Source: Nitrospirota bacterium (GTDB lineage: Bacteria > Nitrospirota > Thermodesulfovibrionia > Thermodesulfovibrionales > Magnetobacteriaceae). From it: DNA of 44,804 bases. The stretch spans positions 1 through 44,804 of the forward strand of contig JADFXF010000008.1 in NCBI GenBank assembly GCA_015233685.1, read 5' to 3'. How positions within the stretch are numbered: the stretch's first letter is position 1; each line of letters opens with the position of its first letter. Both the position numbers and the translations under genes were made by a program. The notes beneath the pieces are model-generated. The model was not told the DNA's origin, searched no databases, and was given only the letters and a program-made list of their open reading frames with translations. Of this stretch, positions 1 through 6,814 are shown in pieces.

Positions 1-144
1 AGGCTATCATTGCTTGCATGCGCAAGCTACTAACTATTCTTAACAGCATCATCAAAACGGGGTCTCCATGGCAACTTAATTTTTCATAATATACTTGACA
101 ACACGGTTGCTTCACCCCGTAAATCTCGCCACGTTTTGTCTATC

Positions 145-174
145 GCCAGGACGGGGGATTATCCCCTCGTTGGC
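145..174. repeat. Imperfect hairpin upstream of the first gene
   Basis: The segment starts GCCAGGACGGGGGA and ends TCCCCTCGTTGGC, so its arms pair around a short AT centre. No T-run follows on the + strand. It resembles the GGAGGG/CCCTCC hairpins at 22837-22855. Its role is unknown; it could be the end of an upstream transcript or a remnant of a dispersed repeat. Apart from this and the promoter at 208-237, nothing is visible in 1-277. Confidence 0.4.
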
Positions 175-207
175 GGCCTCATGACTCCGGCTTTGCTAAA
201 AAAAAAC

Positions 208-237
208 TTGACGAACGTAGATAGGGCAGCGTACACT
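208..237 (+). promoter_or_regulatory. Predicted sigma70-type promoter of the histidine kinase gene
   Basis: TTGACG (208-213) and TACACT (232-237) are separated by 18 bp. The start codon at 278 follows with a leader of about 35 nt that contains the AGGAG ribosome site at 264-268. Spacing and position fit a housekeeping promoter. This rests on motif matching by eye only. Confidence 0.55.
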
Positions 238-277
238 ATGATGGCGGGGGGGCAATATGATTTAGGAGTCTTCAAGG

Positions 278-3200
278 ATGATTGAGCAGTTTTTCACAAG
301 CAATATGGGGTATGTATACCTTGTCTATGGATTTGCGTTTATATTCATGGGCGTTTCGATTCTTGTCCAACCTAAAACCTACGGCCTGTTCGTAATAGCA
401 AAAACAATCTGGCTGCTGTCTGTGTTTGCCTTACTTCATGGCATAAATGAATGGCTGGATATGGTGGCATTTATATATCCAGAGTATGGCATCCTGAAGG
501 TAACGAGTTTCGTTTGTTTAATGTCATCGTTTTGCTTCCTGTTTGAATTTGGCAGAGGTTTAGTTAAAACAGACGTGTCTCTGAACAAATTATCCCGATT
601 GTTGCAATGGTGGTTAATGCCTGCGGTTTCAGTGGTTATCCTTGTTATCACATTTAATTCAAGAGAATGGCTCGTAACTGGACAAATATTATCGAGATAT
701 TTTATTGCATTGCCGGGGACTATCCTGACCGCAGTCGGCCTGAATGCCTATCGCAAAGAAACGGATAATATTGAAAGTTCAAGACTTGACAGATATAATA
801 AATACATCAAGATTGCCACAGCATTTTTCATAGCATATGCCTTCTTTGCCGGCTTGCTTGTGCCAAAAGGTGGCTTTTTCCCCTCGAATATTCTTAATAC
901 CGGGAGTTTTTTATCTGTTGTCCATATCCCGGTTCAGGTGTTTAAGACAATTTCGGCCTTGATTATAGCCTTTTCCATCCTGGGCATGATCAGGATAGCT
1001 TCAGAGAGTCTTTTGGAGAGTGATATTTTTGAGGACACGGTAAATAAATATAATATTCAACTTGGTATAAATATACGAAATAATAATATTCTTTCATGGT
1101 TAACAGGTTTCTTGTTGATTACCTCCATAATTTTAATGATATTTGTAGTCAATTTGGTTAAGGATAGAGAAATGAGAAAGATTCATAATAACGCATTAGA
1201 GCGTATAAATATATACAATAGATATTTAAAAGATAAAATAGGTAATAACGCAAAATTCCCTAAATTACTATCGGAACGTCCTTATGTCATAGAACACATG
1301 AAACATCCTGATAAAAGAGATAATATAAATGACTATTTATATCAATTCAATGAATCTATAGGAGCAGCTATAACATACATTGTTAATGTCGATGGTATTA
1401 TAATTGCGTCAAGCAACTATAATACCACCTGTAACTTGGTAGGAATTAATATTAGTCATAAAGAATATTTTAAAGGTACTATAAAAGGTATTACTATTAA
1501 GTACATGGACATTGGAGCTCGTACAAAAAAACCAGGTTTATTTATATCACATCCGATAAAGAATGATAAGGATATAATCGGAGTTGTCATAATAAAATTC
1601 AACTTAGAAACGTTCATACCCTATAAGGTGGATAGCCATGAGTTGTTTTTCATCGTAGACAACAACGGAGTTATTTTTCATTCAAGTGATGAGAGATATA
1701 ATTATTACACTGAACTCCAATTACCGGAAGATTTATTACAAAAGATTAAGGATAGTAAACAATATGCCGACGAACCATTATTGCCGTTACCAATTATAAA
1801 GAAATCAGAAGTAAATCATTTAACATTTGTTACGATGCGCCATCAAAATCAGTCAGGAAATGGATTTACAGACGTAGAATATTTGGAAGAAAGTATATAT
1901 GATAATCAATATGAATGGAATGTGAGGTTATTTGCTGATGTTTATAACATTGGAAGATATATTGATAAATATATCATATTGTCGTTTATGTCAATAAGTT
2001 CAGTTTTGAGTTTATTTATGCTGGTAATTTATAGAAGTAAAGCAAAAACAAAATTAATGAACAATTATATGAATTATTTCCTATATACATACAGGAAACT
2101 ATCAGAACAAAATCAGACAGTACAAACCAATGCAAAAAAGCAGACAATAATTAGCGCTGCCCTTAATATATCACTGTCGAATGATTCATTTGAGGCAAAA
2201 CTACAAATGATATTAAAGACGATCTTTTTATTTGGACATCCGATGAGTTCAATACAAACGAAAGGTTGTATATTTATTTCTGACGAAAAATCTCATGTAC
2301 TTCAGATGGCAGCCTCTCATGGCTTCAGCGAGGAACTGGTAGCTGTGTGTTCAAAGGTTCCATACGGTAAATGCCTGTGCGGGTTGGCGGTGTCTACTAA
2401 CGATATGGTGTTTTCATCGAATTGTAATGACGATGAACATCATATAAGATTTAAAGGAGCTTCTGCTCACGGACATTACTGCTTACCCATCAAGTCATCT
2501 ACCGGAATATTGGGGGTAATAAATATCTATACGAAGGCGGAATGTCAACGGAATGACGATGATGAGCAATTCTTAACGAGTATCGCGCATATACTTGCTG
2601 TGGTAATTCAACGCAATAAAGAGATGCAGATATTGGAGATGGACAGGTCGGCAAGTGTTACAACGCTGGCGGCGGGTATAGCGCATGAGATAAACAATCC
2701 GTTATCGTTTATTAAGACCTCTGTAAGCACATTAAATAAATATCTCGTAAAAATTGAATCTTTTGTAAGACATTCTCAAATATCGCCCTCGCACGAATCC
2801 TTGTCAGGGGAACAAATAGAAGCACCGAAACGAGACAAGATACTGGACATGCTCTCTATGATGGGCAATAAGATCAATTCGTCTAACAGGGGCATAGAGA
2901 GGATTATGGAGGTCGTCAATGCCCTGAAGATGTTTTCACGTCTCAACAAGGAAGGATTTACAGACGTTGACATCAACAGGTGCATTGACGAGACATTGTC
3001 AATACTAATAACTGAGAGCCGTAACGTGAATATTATTAAGGAATATTCAGAGCTGCCTCCCTATCTCTGCGAACCGCAGGCGATGAACCAGTGTTTTTAT
3101 CATATAATAGAAAACGCTATTCACGCTGTTGATGTTGCCGGGACAGGCAATATAACAATATCTACTTCGCATATACCTGTGGGCGAGGCTCAGGACGAAA

Positions 3201-3427
3201 CAATTCAGGTCAGGATAGCCGACGACGGCGCAGGCATGTCAGAGGAGACAGTGAAACGCGCGTTTGTCCCTTTTTATACGACAAAAGAGGTGGGTTCGGG
3301 CAAGGGCCTGGGGCTGTCCATAGTGGATGGGGTAATAAAACGCCACGGCGGCACCGTTGATATAGAAAGTACAGAGGGCAAGGGGACATCGGTAACAATA
3401 CAACTGCGCCTTGGTCAGAATGTTTAG
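278..3427 (+). CDS. Membrane-bound sensor histidine kinase (multi-TM, Cache-like, GAF, HisKA, HATPase)
   Basis: The protein has 1049 residues. Residues about 10-245 hold a bundle of roughly six or seven membrane helices. A helix near 275-295 and another near 565-587 bracket a probable extracytoplasmic Cache-like sensor domain, as in DctB-type kinases. A GAF domain follows (about 640-785, with CLCG and a HYCLP segment). The HisKA box GIAHEINNP has its phosphoacceptor His at 803. The ATPase carries an N-box (ENAIHAV), DDGAGM and GSGKGLGLS. There is no receiver domain and no adjacent regulator, so the output partner is unknown. The start is supported by AGGAG at 264-268. Bases about 1020-2290, covering the sensor region, are clearly more AT-rich, with codons such as AAT, ATA and TTA, than the flanking parts of the same gene. 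That suggests a domain acquired from another source. The kinase call is firm; the ligand is unknown. Confidence 0.92.
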   Translation: MIEQFFTSNMGYVYLVYGFAFIFMGVSILVQPKTYGLFVIAKTIWLLSVFALLHGINEWLDMVAFIYPEYGILKVTSFVCLMSSFCFLFEFGRGLVKTDVSLNKLSRLLQWWLMPAVSVVILVITFNSREWLVTGQILSRYFIALPGTILTAVGLNAYRKETDNIESSRLDRYNKYIKIATAFFIAYAFFAGLLVPKGGFFPSNILNTGSFLSVVHIPVQVFKTISALIIAFSILGMIRIASESLLESDIFEDTVNKYNIQLGINIRNNNILSWLTGFLLITSIILMIFVVNLVKDREMRKIHNNALERINIYNRYLKDKIGNNAKFPKLLSERPYVIEHMKHPDKRDNINDYLYQFNESIGAAITYIVNVDGIIIASSNYNTTCNLVGINISHKEYFKGTIKGITIKYMDIGARTKKPGLFISHPIKNDKDIIGVVIIKFNLETFIPYKVDSHELFFIVDNNGVIFHSSDERYNYYTELQLPEDLLQKIKDSKQYADEPLLPLPIIKKSEVNHLTFVTMRHQNQSGNGFTDVEYLEESIYDNQYEWNVRLFADVYNIGRYIDKYIILSFMSISSVLSLFMLVIYRSKAKTKLMNNYMNYFLYTYRKLSEQNQTVQTNAKKQTIISAALNISLSNDSFEAKLQMILKTIFLFGHPMSSIQTKGCIFISDEKSHVLQMAASHGFSEELVAVCSKVPYGKCLCGLAVSTNDMVFSSNCNDDEHHIRFKGASAHGHYCLPIKSSTGILGVINIYTKAECQRNDDDEQFLTSIAHILAVVIQRNKEMQILEMDRSASVTTLAAGIAHEINNPLSFIKTSVSTLNKYLVKIESFVRHSQISPSHESLSGEQIEAPKRDKILDMLSMMGNKINSSNRGIERIMEVVNALKMFSRLNKEGFTDVDINRCIDETLSILITESRNVNIIKEYSELPPYLCEPQAMNQCFYHIIENAIHAVDVAGTGNITISTSHIPVGEAQDETIQVRIADDGAGMSEETVKRAFVPFYTTKEVGSGKGLGLSIVDGVIKRHGGTVDIESTEGKGTSVTIQLRLGQNV

Positions 3428-3488
3428 CATACCTCATAAAACGTTTTGCCCATTTTTTTTGTTGGGAACTCCTGCGGCAAAAGATACC

Positions 3489-3517
3489 TTGACAAAATAA
3501 TTATAAAAGTATAAACT
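3489..3517 (+). promoter_or_regulatory. Predicted promoter of the two-CW protein gene
   Basis: TTGACA (3489-3494) is followed after 17 bp by TAAACT (3512-3517); an alternative -10, TATAAA at 3510, would leave only 15 bp. It lies in the gap after the histidine kinase and about 90 bp before the next start. Confidence 0.45.
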
Positions 3518-3556
3518 TCCTATGGGTCGGATAATGACAGAATGAAAGGGATGTAA

Positions 3557-3613
3557 CGAGAGCCATGACGATGGACGAGAGCCGTGACTATGAGCGAGAG
3601 CCGTGACTATGAT
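3557..3613 (+). repeat. Three tandem 19-bp repeats covering a translation start
   Basis: Units at 3557-3575, 3576-3594 and 3595-3613 share CGAGAGCCRTGACNATG. Each carries a GAGAG stretch followed by GTG/ATG-like start codons. Because 19 is not a multiple of three, only the third unit is in frame with the two-CW gene. Translation from the ATG in unit 1 (3565) gives a 13-codon frame that stops at 3606, overlapping the GTG at 3603. Confidence 0.85.
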
Positions 3614-3947
3614 TGAAAAGAAGATACCTAATCTGAGGCCGGTACAGAAAAAGAAGCCGCCGTGTCCGGCGACGATGGCCTTTGAGGCGTTTGCCAAGGC
3701 CTTTGAGGGGTTTGAGCAGACCAAAGTCGAGAGGACAAAGTGCTGGGAGTTCTTTAAGTGCGGGTTGCACAAGGTGGGGTTACACAAGCATGGGCAGTGT
3801 TCGGCGTTCACTAAGTCCGCTGGAAGGCGTTGCTGGCTGGTCGCTGGCACACTAAGCGGGACAGAGCCGGAGTGTGAAGTCGCCCGAACCCTCAAAAGTT
3901 GCAAGGACTGTGAGTTCTATCAGAAAGTAAAAAAGGGCGAGATATAA
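3603..3947 (+). CDS. Two-CW domain small cysteine-rich protein
   Basis: This 114-residue protein has eight cysteines, at 21, 47, 53, 66, 77, 91, 100 and 103. Two of them are in Cys-Trp pairs (47-48 and 77-78), with the pattern CW-EFFKC, C, RRCW, GT, C, then SCKDCEFY. This is the pattern of the two-CW domain family, which occurs alone or attached to sensory proteins and probably binds a metal; its function is not established. The N-terminus is basic and proline/lysine-rich, with no signal peptide. The start could be GTG at 3603 or ATG at 3609; both lie in the third copy of a 19-bp tandem repeat. It sits just upstream of the chemotaxis cluster, so a sensory link is possible but only inferred. 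Confidence 0.8.
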   Translation: MTMIEKKIPNLRPVQKKKPPCPATMAFEAFAKAFEGFEQTKVERTKCWEFFKCGLHKVGLHKHGQCSAFTKSAGRRCWLVAGTLSGTEPECEVARTLKSCKDCEFYQKVKKGEI

Positions 3948-3970
3948 TTTAACGGCTGATGAAGCACCAA

Positions 3971-4026
3971 TGGACGCGAAAAAGTGGACGCGAAAAAGTG
4001 GGCGCAAAAAAGACAGACGCAAATGA
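3971..4026 (+). repeat. 14-bp tandem repeat (three good units, one degenerate)
   Basis: TGGACGCGAAAAAG occurs at 3971-3984 and 3985-3998, with variants at 3999-4012 (TGGGCGCAAAAAAG) and 4013-4026. It is non-coding and lies in the gap between the two-CW gene and the MCP-like gene. Confidence 0.9.
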
Positions 4027-4048
4027 GCGGTTACAAAAAATTAACAGA

Positions 4049-4076
4049 CTGGCCGCCCCATGCTGGCCGCCCCATG
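4049..4076 (+). repeat. Second 14-bp tandem duplication
   Basis: CTGGCCGCCCCATG is repeated exactly at 4049-4062 and 4063-4076. It has the same unit length as the array at 3971-4026 but a different sequence, so it arose independently. Confidence 0.9.
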
Positions 4077-4090
4077 GAAGCTAATGTCAC

Positions 4091-4110
4091 TGCCTGTCGC
4101 TTTACAGGCA
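4091..4110. repeat. Small perfect hairpin (7-bp stem)
   Basis: TGCCTGT and ACAGGCA pair around a 6-nt loop. No T-run follows, so a terminator role is doubtful. Confidence 0.5.
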
Positions 4111-4148
4111 CTGGCGGTGTGGCGTTACATGTGGGTCAGGCAGTAGGC

Positions 4149-4203
4149 GGGGCGCAGTGATGAGATCGGAGGCGGTGACAAAGGCAGGGGTGCAGTGATG
4201 AGA
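4149..4203 (+). repeat. Direct repeat before the MCP-like gene start
   Basis: GGGGYGCAGTGATGAGA occurs at 4149-4165 and 4187-4203, 38 bp apart, just upstream of the TTG start at 4217. Both copies contain GTGATGAGA, a start-codon-like core. The second copy supplies the TGA at 4199-4201 that closes the frame upstream of the TTG. Confidence 0.8.
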
Positions 4204-4216
4204 GCAGGGGCGCATA

Positions 4217-6085
4217 TTGACAGGCAAGGCGACGGCTTTGGCAGATAAGGCCGCAGCCTTAACCTCCATTTCGGCAGAGGGGGGTGCCTCCACATCAGGT
4301 GGCGGTATTCACATTGAGGTTGATGCGGCGTGGGGCAGGTCGCTCCTTAAAATGGCCGATGAGCTTATCGGCATATCAAAGGCGACAGAGACAGAGTTCC
4401 TTGAGCTTGGGGCGAGTTTGCAGGATTTTTCCTTCGCGTGCATAGAGAATTCCGCTATGGCCGGCAATCTCGTAAACGCAATAGAAAGCGGAAGCGGTTT
4501 TAATGTGCATTCTCTGAAGGAACTCTTCGAAACGGTTTACAGTGAGATAGACACTTCCTCTAAACTGATACTTGAAGGTTCCAGGGAAATGAACCTTATT
4601 ATAGACGACCTTAATAAGGTATTAGAGATGGAGGAGTTTTTTAAGAAACTGTCTAAGACCATATCCATCATTGGCACGTTGATAAGGATAGAGACGGCGC
4701 GCGTGGGCAACGCGGAATTCAATATTATGACTGATTTGGTGGATACGCTGGCAAGGCAGATATTAAAAGGTACAGATGAGATAATCTCGTCCGTTAGGAC
4801 GGCAAATAGGAGCGTGGTGGAAGTAAATGAACAGCTTGCGCCATTTATTGAGACTGCCGACAGGGAACTTGACTCCGTTAAGAGCCGTGTTAATGTTATA
4901 CTGGGAGAGTTGGACGCGATGTCAACACAGGCCAAGTGGCTGTGTGAGAGGATAAGCAACAGGGCATATTCCATCTCGCCGGAGGTTGGCGAGGTAGTCG
5001 CCTCAATTCAGTTCCATGACATAACGCGCCAACAGATAGAGCACGTCTCAGAGGCATTTCACGAAATAGAGGCAAAAATCGGGACATTCGACTCTGAAGA
5101 CGAAAACGGCAAATTCGTCCTGATAAGGTGGGTATCGGAGGTCATAAAGATACAGATAGGCCAGCTTAATTTCGTCCTCAATGAGACACAAAAGGCCGCC
5201 GTAACTATATCCGGCTCTCTGTCGAAGGTTTCAGAGTTGTCAGAGGCACAGGCCGAAGACGCCATAACGATAACCGCTGAGGAGGAATCCGGCAATAATA
5301 AGATAACACTGGTGGGCACGGCGTTGGATGCCCTCGTCAAGGTACTGGTTGCGGTTAATGATATGACGGTAAACCTGCTTGAGTCAATTAAGCTTACCAG
5401 CACAAACCTTCAGGCGATGACCGGCCAGGTGGCAAATGTCGAGTCAATAAGCGAGAACATGAATCTCCTTGCGATGAACGCGATGATAAAGGTATCGCGC
5501 GTGGGGGCTGCCGGAAGGGCGCTTGGCGTTCTCGCCAATGAAATAAGCAATCTGTCAGAAAACGCCAACATCAGGATATCAGACTGCGCGGGGTTGATTA
5601 ACTCAATACTCAAAAGGTCAGCACAGATTAAGACATACCTGTCAGAGCAGTTGCTCTCTCGTTTAGAGACATCAAAGACAGTTGCTGTGCAGACGCGCCA
5701 GGCCATCGAGACTGTTATGGAACAGGATAAGGAAGTCATCTCGTCAATGAATAAGATATCGGCAAGCGCGGCACAGCTCAAGGTAGACATAGAAAACGTC
5801 ATAAAAAAGATCAATTTCAGCAACATAATACAATGCACCGTCACTGAGGTAATAAGTGAGCTTGAGAGAATCCTTGGCGATGTAATGGCAACAATCCCGG
5901 GCCATATACACGATGACGTAAACTATGCGCCTGATTTAAAGGAGATGCTCAGCAGATATACGATGCAATCAGAAAGAAATATCCACACAGGCGCCGCGGC
6001 TTCGGAGGACGGGGACGCGATGCTTTGGGGTGAAAGCTGTGCAAAGCCTGACGATGGGGCAGGCGACAATTTTGAGTTGTTTTAA
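4217..6085 (+). CDS. Cytosolic MCP-like signalling protein with CheZ-like motif
   Basis: The protein is 622 residues, almost all helical, with no membrane segment or signal peptide. Residues about 412-450 (NLLAMNAMIKVSRVG, then GVLANEIS) align with the receptor hairpin tip that binds CheA and CheW. Two acidic positions of the usual NAAxEAARAGE core are Lys and Ala here. A second tip-like stretch (RIETARVGNAEF) lies near residues 150-185. At 265-277, QFHDITRQQIEHV matches the CheZ active-site spacing, with Asp268 and Gln272 equivalent to the D-x3-Q of CheZ. The frame is open only from after the TGA at 4199, so the start is TTG 4217 or an internal ATG. The first 50 residues are low-complexity. 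It is first in the STAS-CheY-CheA-CheW-CheR-CheD-CheB cluster and probably works with them. Whether it is a receptor, a scaffold or a CheY-P phosphatase is open. Confidence 0.75.
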   Translation: MTGKATALADKAAALTSISAEGGASTSGGGIHIEVDAAWGRSLLKMADELIGISKATETEFLELGASLQDFSFACIENSAMAGNLVNAIESGSGFNVHSLKELFETVYSEIDTSSKLILEGSREMNLIIDDLNKVLEMEEFFKKLSKTISIIGTLIRIETARVGNAEFNIMTDLVDTLARQILKGTDEIISSVRTANRSVVEVNEQLAPFIETADRELDSVKSRVNVILGELDAMSTQAKWLCERISNRAYSISPEVGEVVASIQFHDITRQQIEHVSEAFHEIEAKIGTFDSEDENGKFVLIRWVSEVIKIQIGQLNFVLNETQKAAVTISGSLSKVSELSEAQAEDAITITAEEESGNNKITLVGTALDALVKVLVAVNDMTVNLLESIKLTSTNLQAMTGQVANVESISENMNLLAMNAMIKVSRVGAAGRALGVLANEISNLSENANIRISDCAGLINSILKRSAQIKTYLSEQLLSRLETSKTVAVQTRQAIETVMEQDKEVISSMNKISASAAQLKVDIENVIKKINFSNIIQCTVTEVISELERILGDVMATIPGHIHDDVNYAPDLKEMLSRYTMQSERNIHTGAAASEDGDAMLWGESCAKPDDGAGDNFELF

Positions 6086-6141
6086 TAGAAAGATTTAATG
6101 AATGTCTATAAATGAAGGTATAATAGTAAGGAGGAGAATAA

Positions 6142-6456
6142 ATGAGTGATTTTCAGTTGAGTAAATCAGGGGAGCTGAGAATTTCGGGCGATGTGACAAT
6201 TCTGAATGCCGCAGAGGTGAAAGACGCGGTATTGGGGGCGCTGAAAAATTCAAAAAATGTTACCATAGATATCAAGGGTATTGAGGGAGTTGACTTGTCC
6301 TTTCTTCAGATATATTTTGCGGCAAGGCACTCGGCTGAGGCGTCGAAAAAGGGGCTGTCGCTTATAAATCCGCCGGAGGGGTTTTTGAGTTTGATAGAAG
6401 ACGCCGGGTTTGACCGTTATTTTAATTTCCCGAAATCGGAGGCCGCCAATGGCTAA
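6142..6456 (+). CDS. STAS-domain protein (SpoIIAA-like)
   Basis: This is a single 104-residue STAS domain. The segment VDLSFLQIYFAA corresponds to the helix start that carries the phosphorylatable serine of anti-sigma-factor antagonists, and Ser53 is kept at that position. The start follows a strong AAGGAGGAG site at 6128-6136. The last 8 bp overlap cheY. STAS proteins in che clusters are thought to switch by Ser phosphorylation or protein binding. No cognate kinase of the SpoIIAB type is present here, so its role in this pathway is inferred from position only. Confidence 0.85.
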   Translation: MSDFQLSKSGELRISGDVTILNAAEVKDAVLGALKNSKNVTIDIKGIEGVDLSFLQIYFAARHSAEASKKGLSLINPPEGFLSLIEDAGFDRYFNFPKSEAANG

Positions 6457-6814
6457 GGTAATAATGACAGTGGATGATTCAGCAAGCGTGAGGCAGATGG
6501 TCGCCTTTACACTGAAGGGGGCTGGATATACGGTCGTAGAGGCCGTTGATGGCAAGGACGCCCTTTCCAAACTGGCCCAGACACAGATAAACATGATGAT
6601 AACTGATTTAAACATGCCAAACCTTGACGGAATAGGCCTGATAAAGGGAGTGCGTGCAATGCCGGCCTATAAATTCATACCGATAGTGATGCTCACAACA
6701 GAATCGCAGGACAGCAAGAAGCAGGAGGGCAAGTCTGCCGGTGCCACGGGGTGGATAGTAAAACCATTTAAGCCTGACCAACTGTTGGCGGTGGTAAAGA
6801 AGGTACTGGGATGA
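6449..6814 (+). CDS. cheY: Chemotaxis response regulator CheY
   Basis: This single receiver domain has 121 residues. The acidic pair Asp9-Asp10, phosphoacceptor Asp53 (ITDLNMPN), switch Thr83 and Lys105 (VKPF) are all present. The chosen ATG at 6449 gives MAKVIMTVDDS and overlaps the STAS stop by 8 bp; an in-frame upstream start would add 13 residues unlike the family. The stop overlaps the cheA ATG in an ATGA. It is probably phosphorylated by the adjacent CheA. Whether it acts on a flagellar motor or another output cannot be told, since no motility genes are in the window. Confidence 0.93.
   Translation: MAKVIMTVDDSASVRQMVAFTLKGAGYTVVEAVDGKDALSKLAQTQINMMITDLNMPNLDGIGLIKGVRAMPAYKFIPIVMLTTESQDSKKQEGKSAGATGWIVKPFKPDQLLAVVKKVLG

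Noticed and set aside
3434-3447. AT-rich palindrome AAAACGTTTT followed by T-run after the histidine kinase as a terminator
   Set aside because: The stem is short and has a single GC step; termination is unlikely to be efficient.
3971-4076. CRISPR-like array
   Set aside because: Units of 14 bp are directly adjacent with no spacers, and no cas genes are present; these are plain tandem repeats.
6096-6124. TATAAT before the STAS gene as a promoter
   Set aside because: No acceptable -35, and transcription would start inside the ribosome site.
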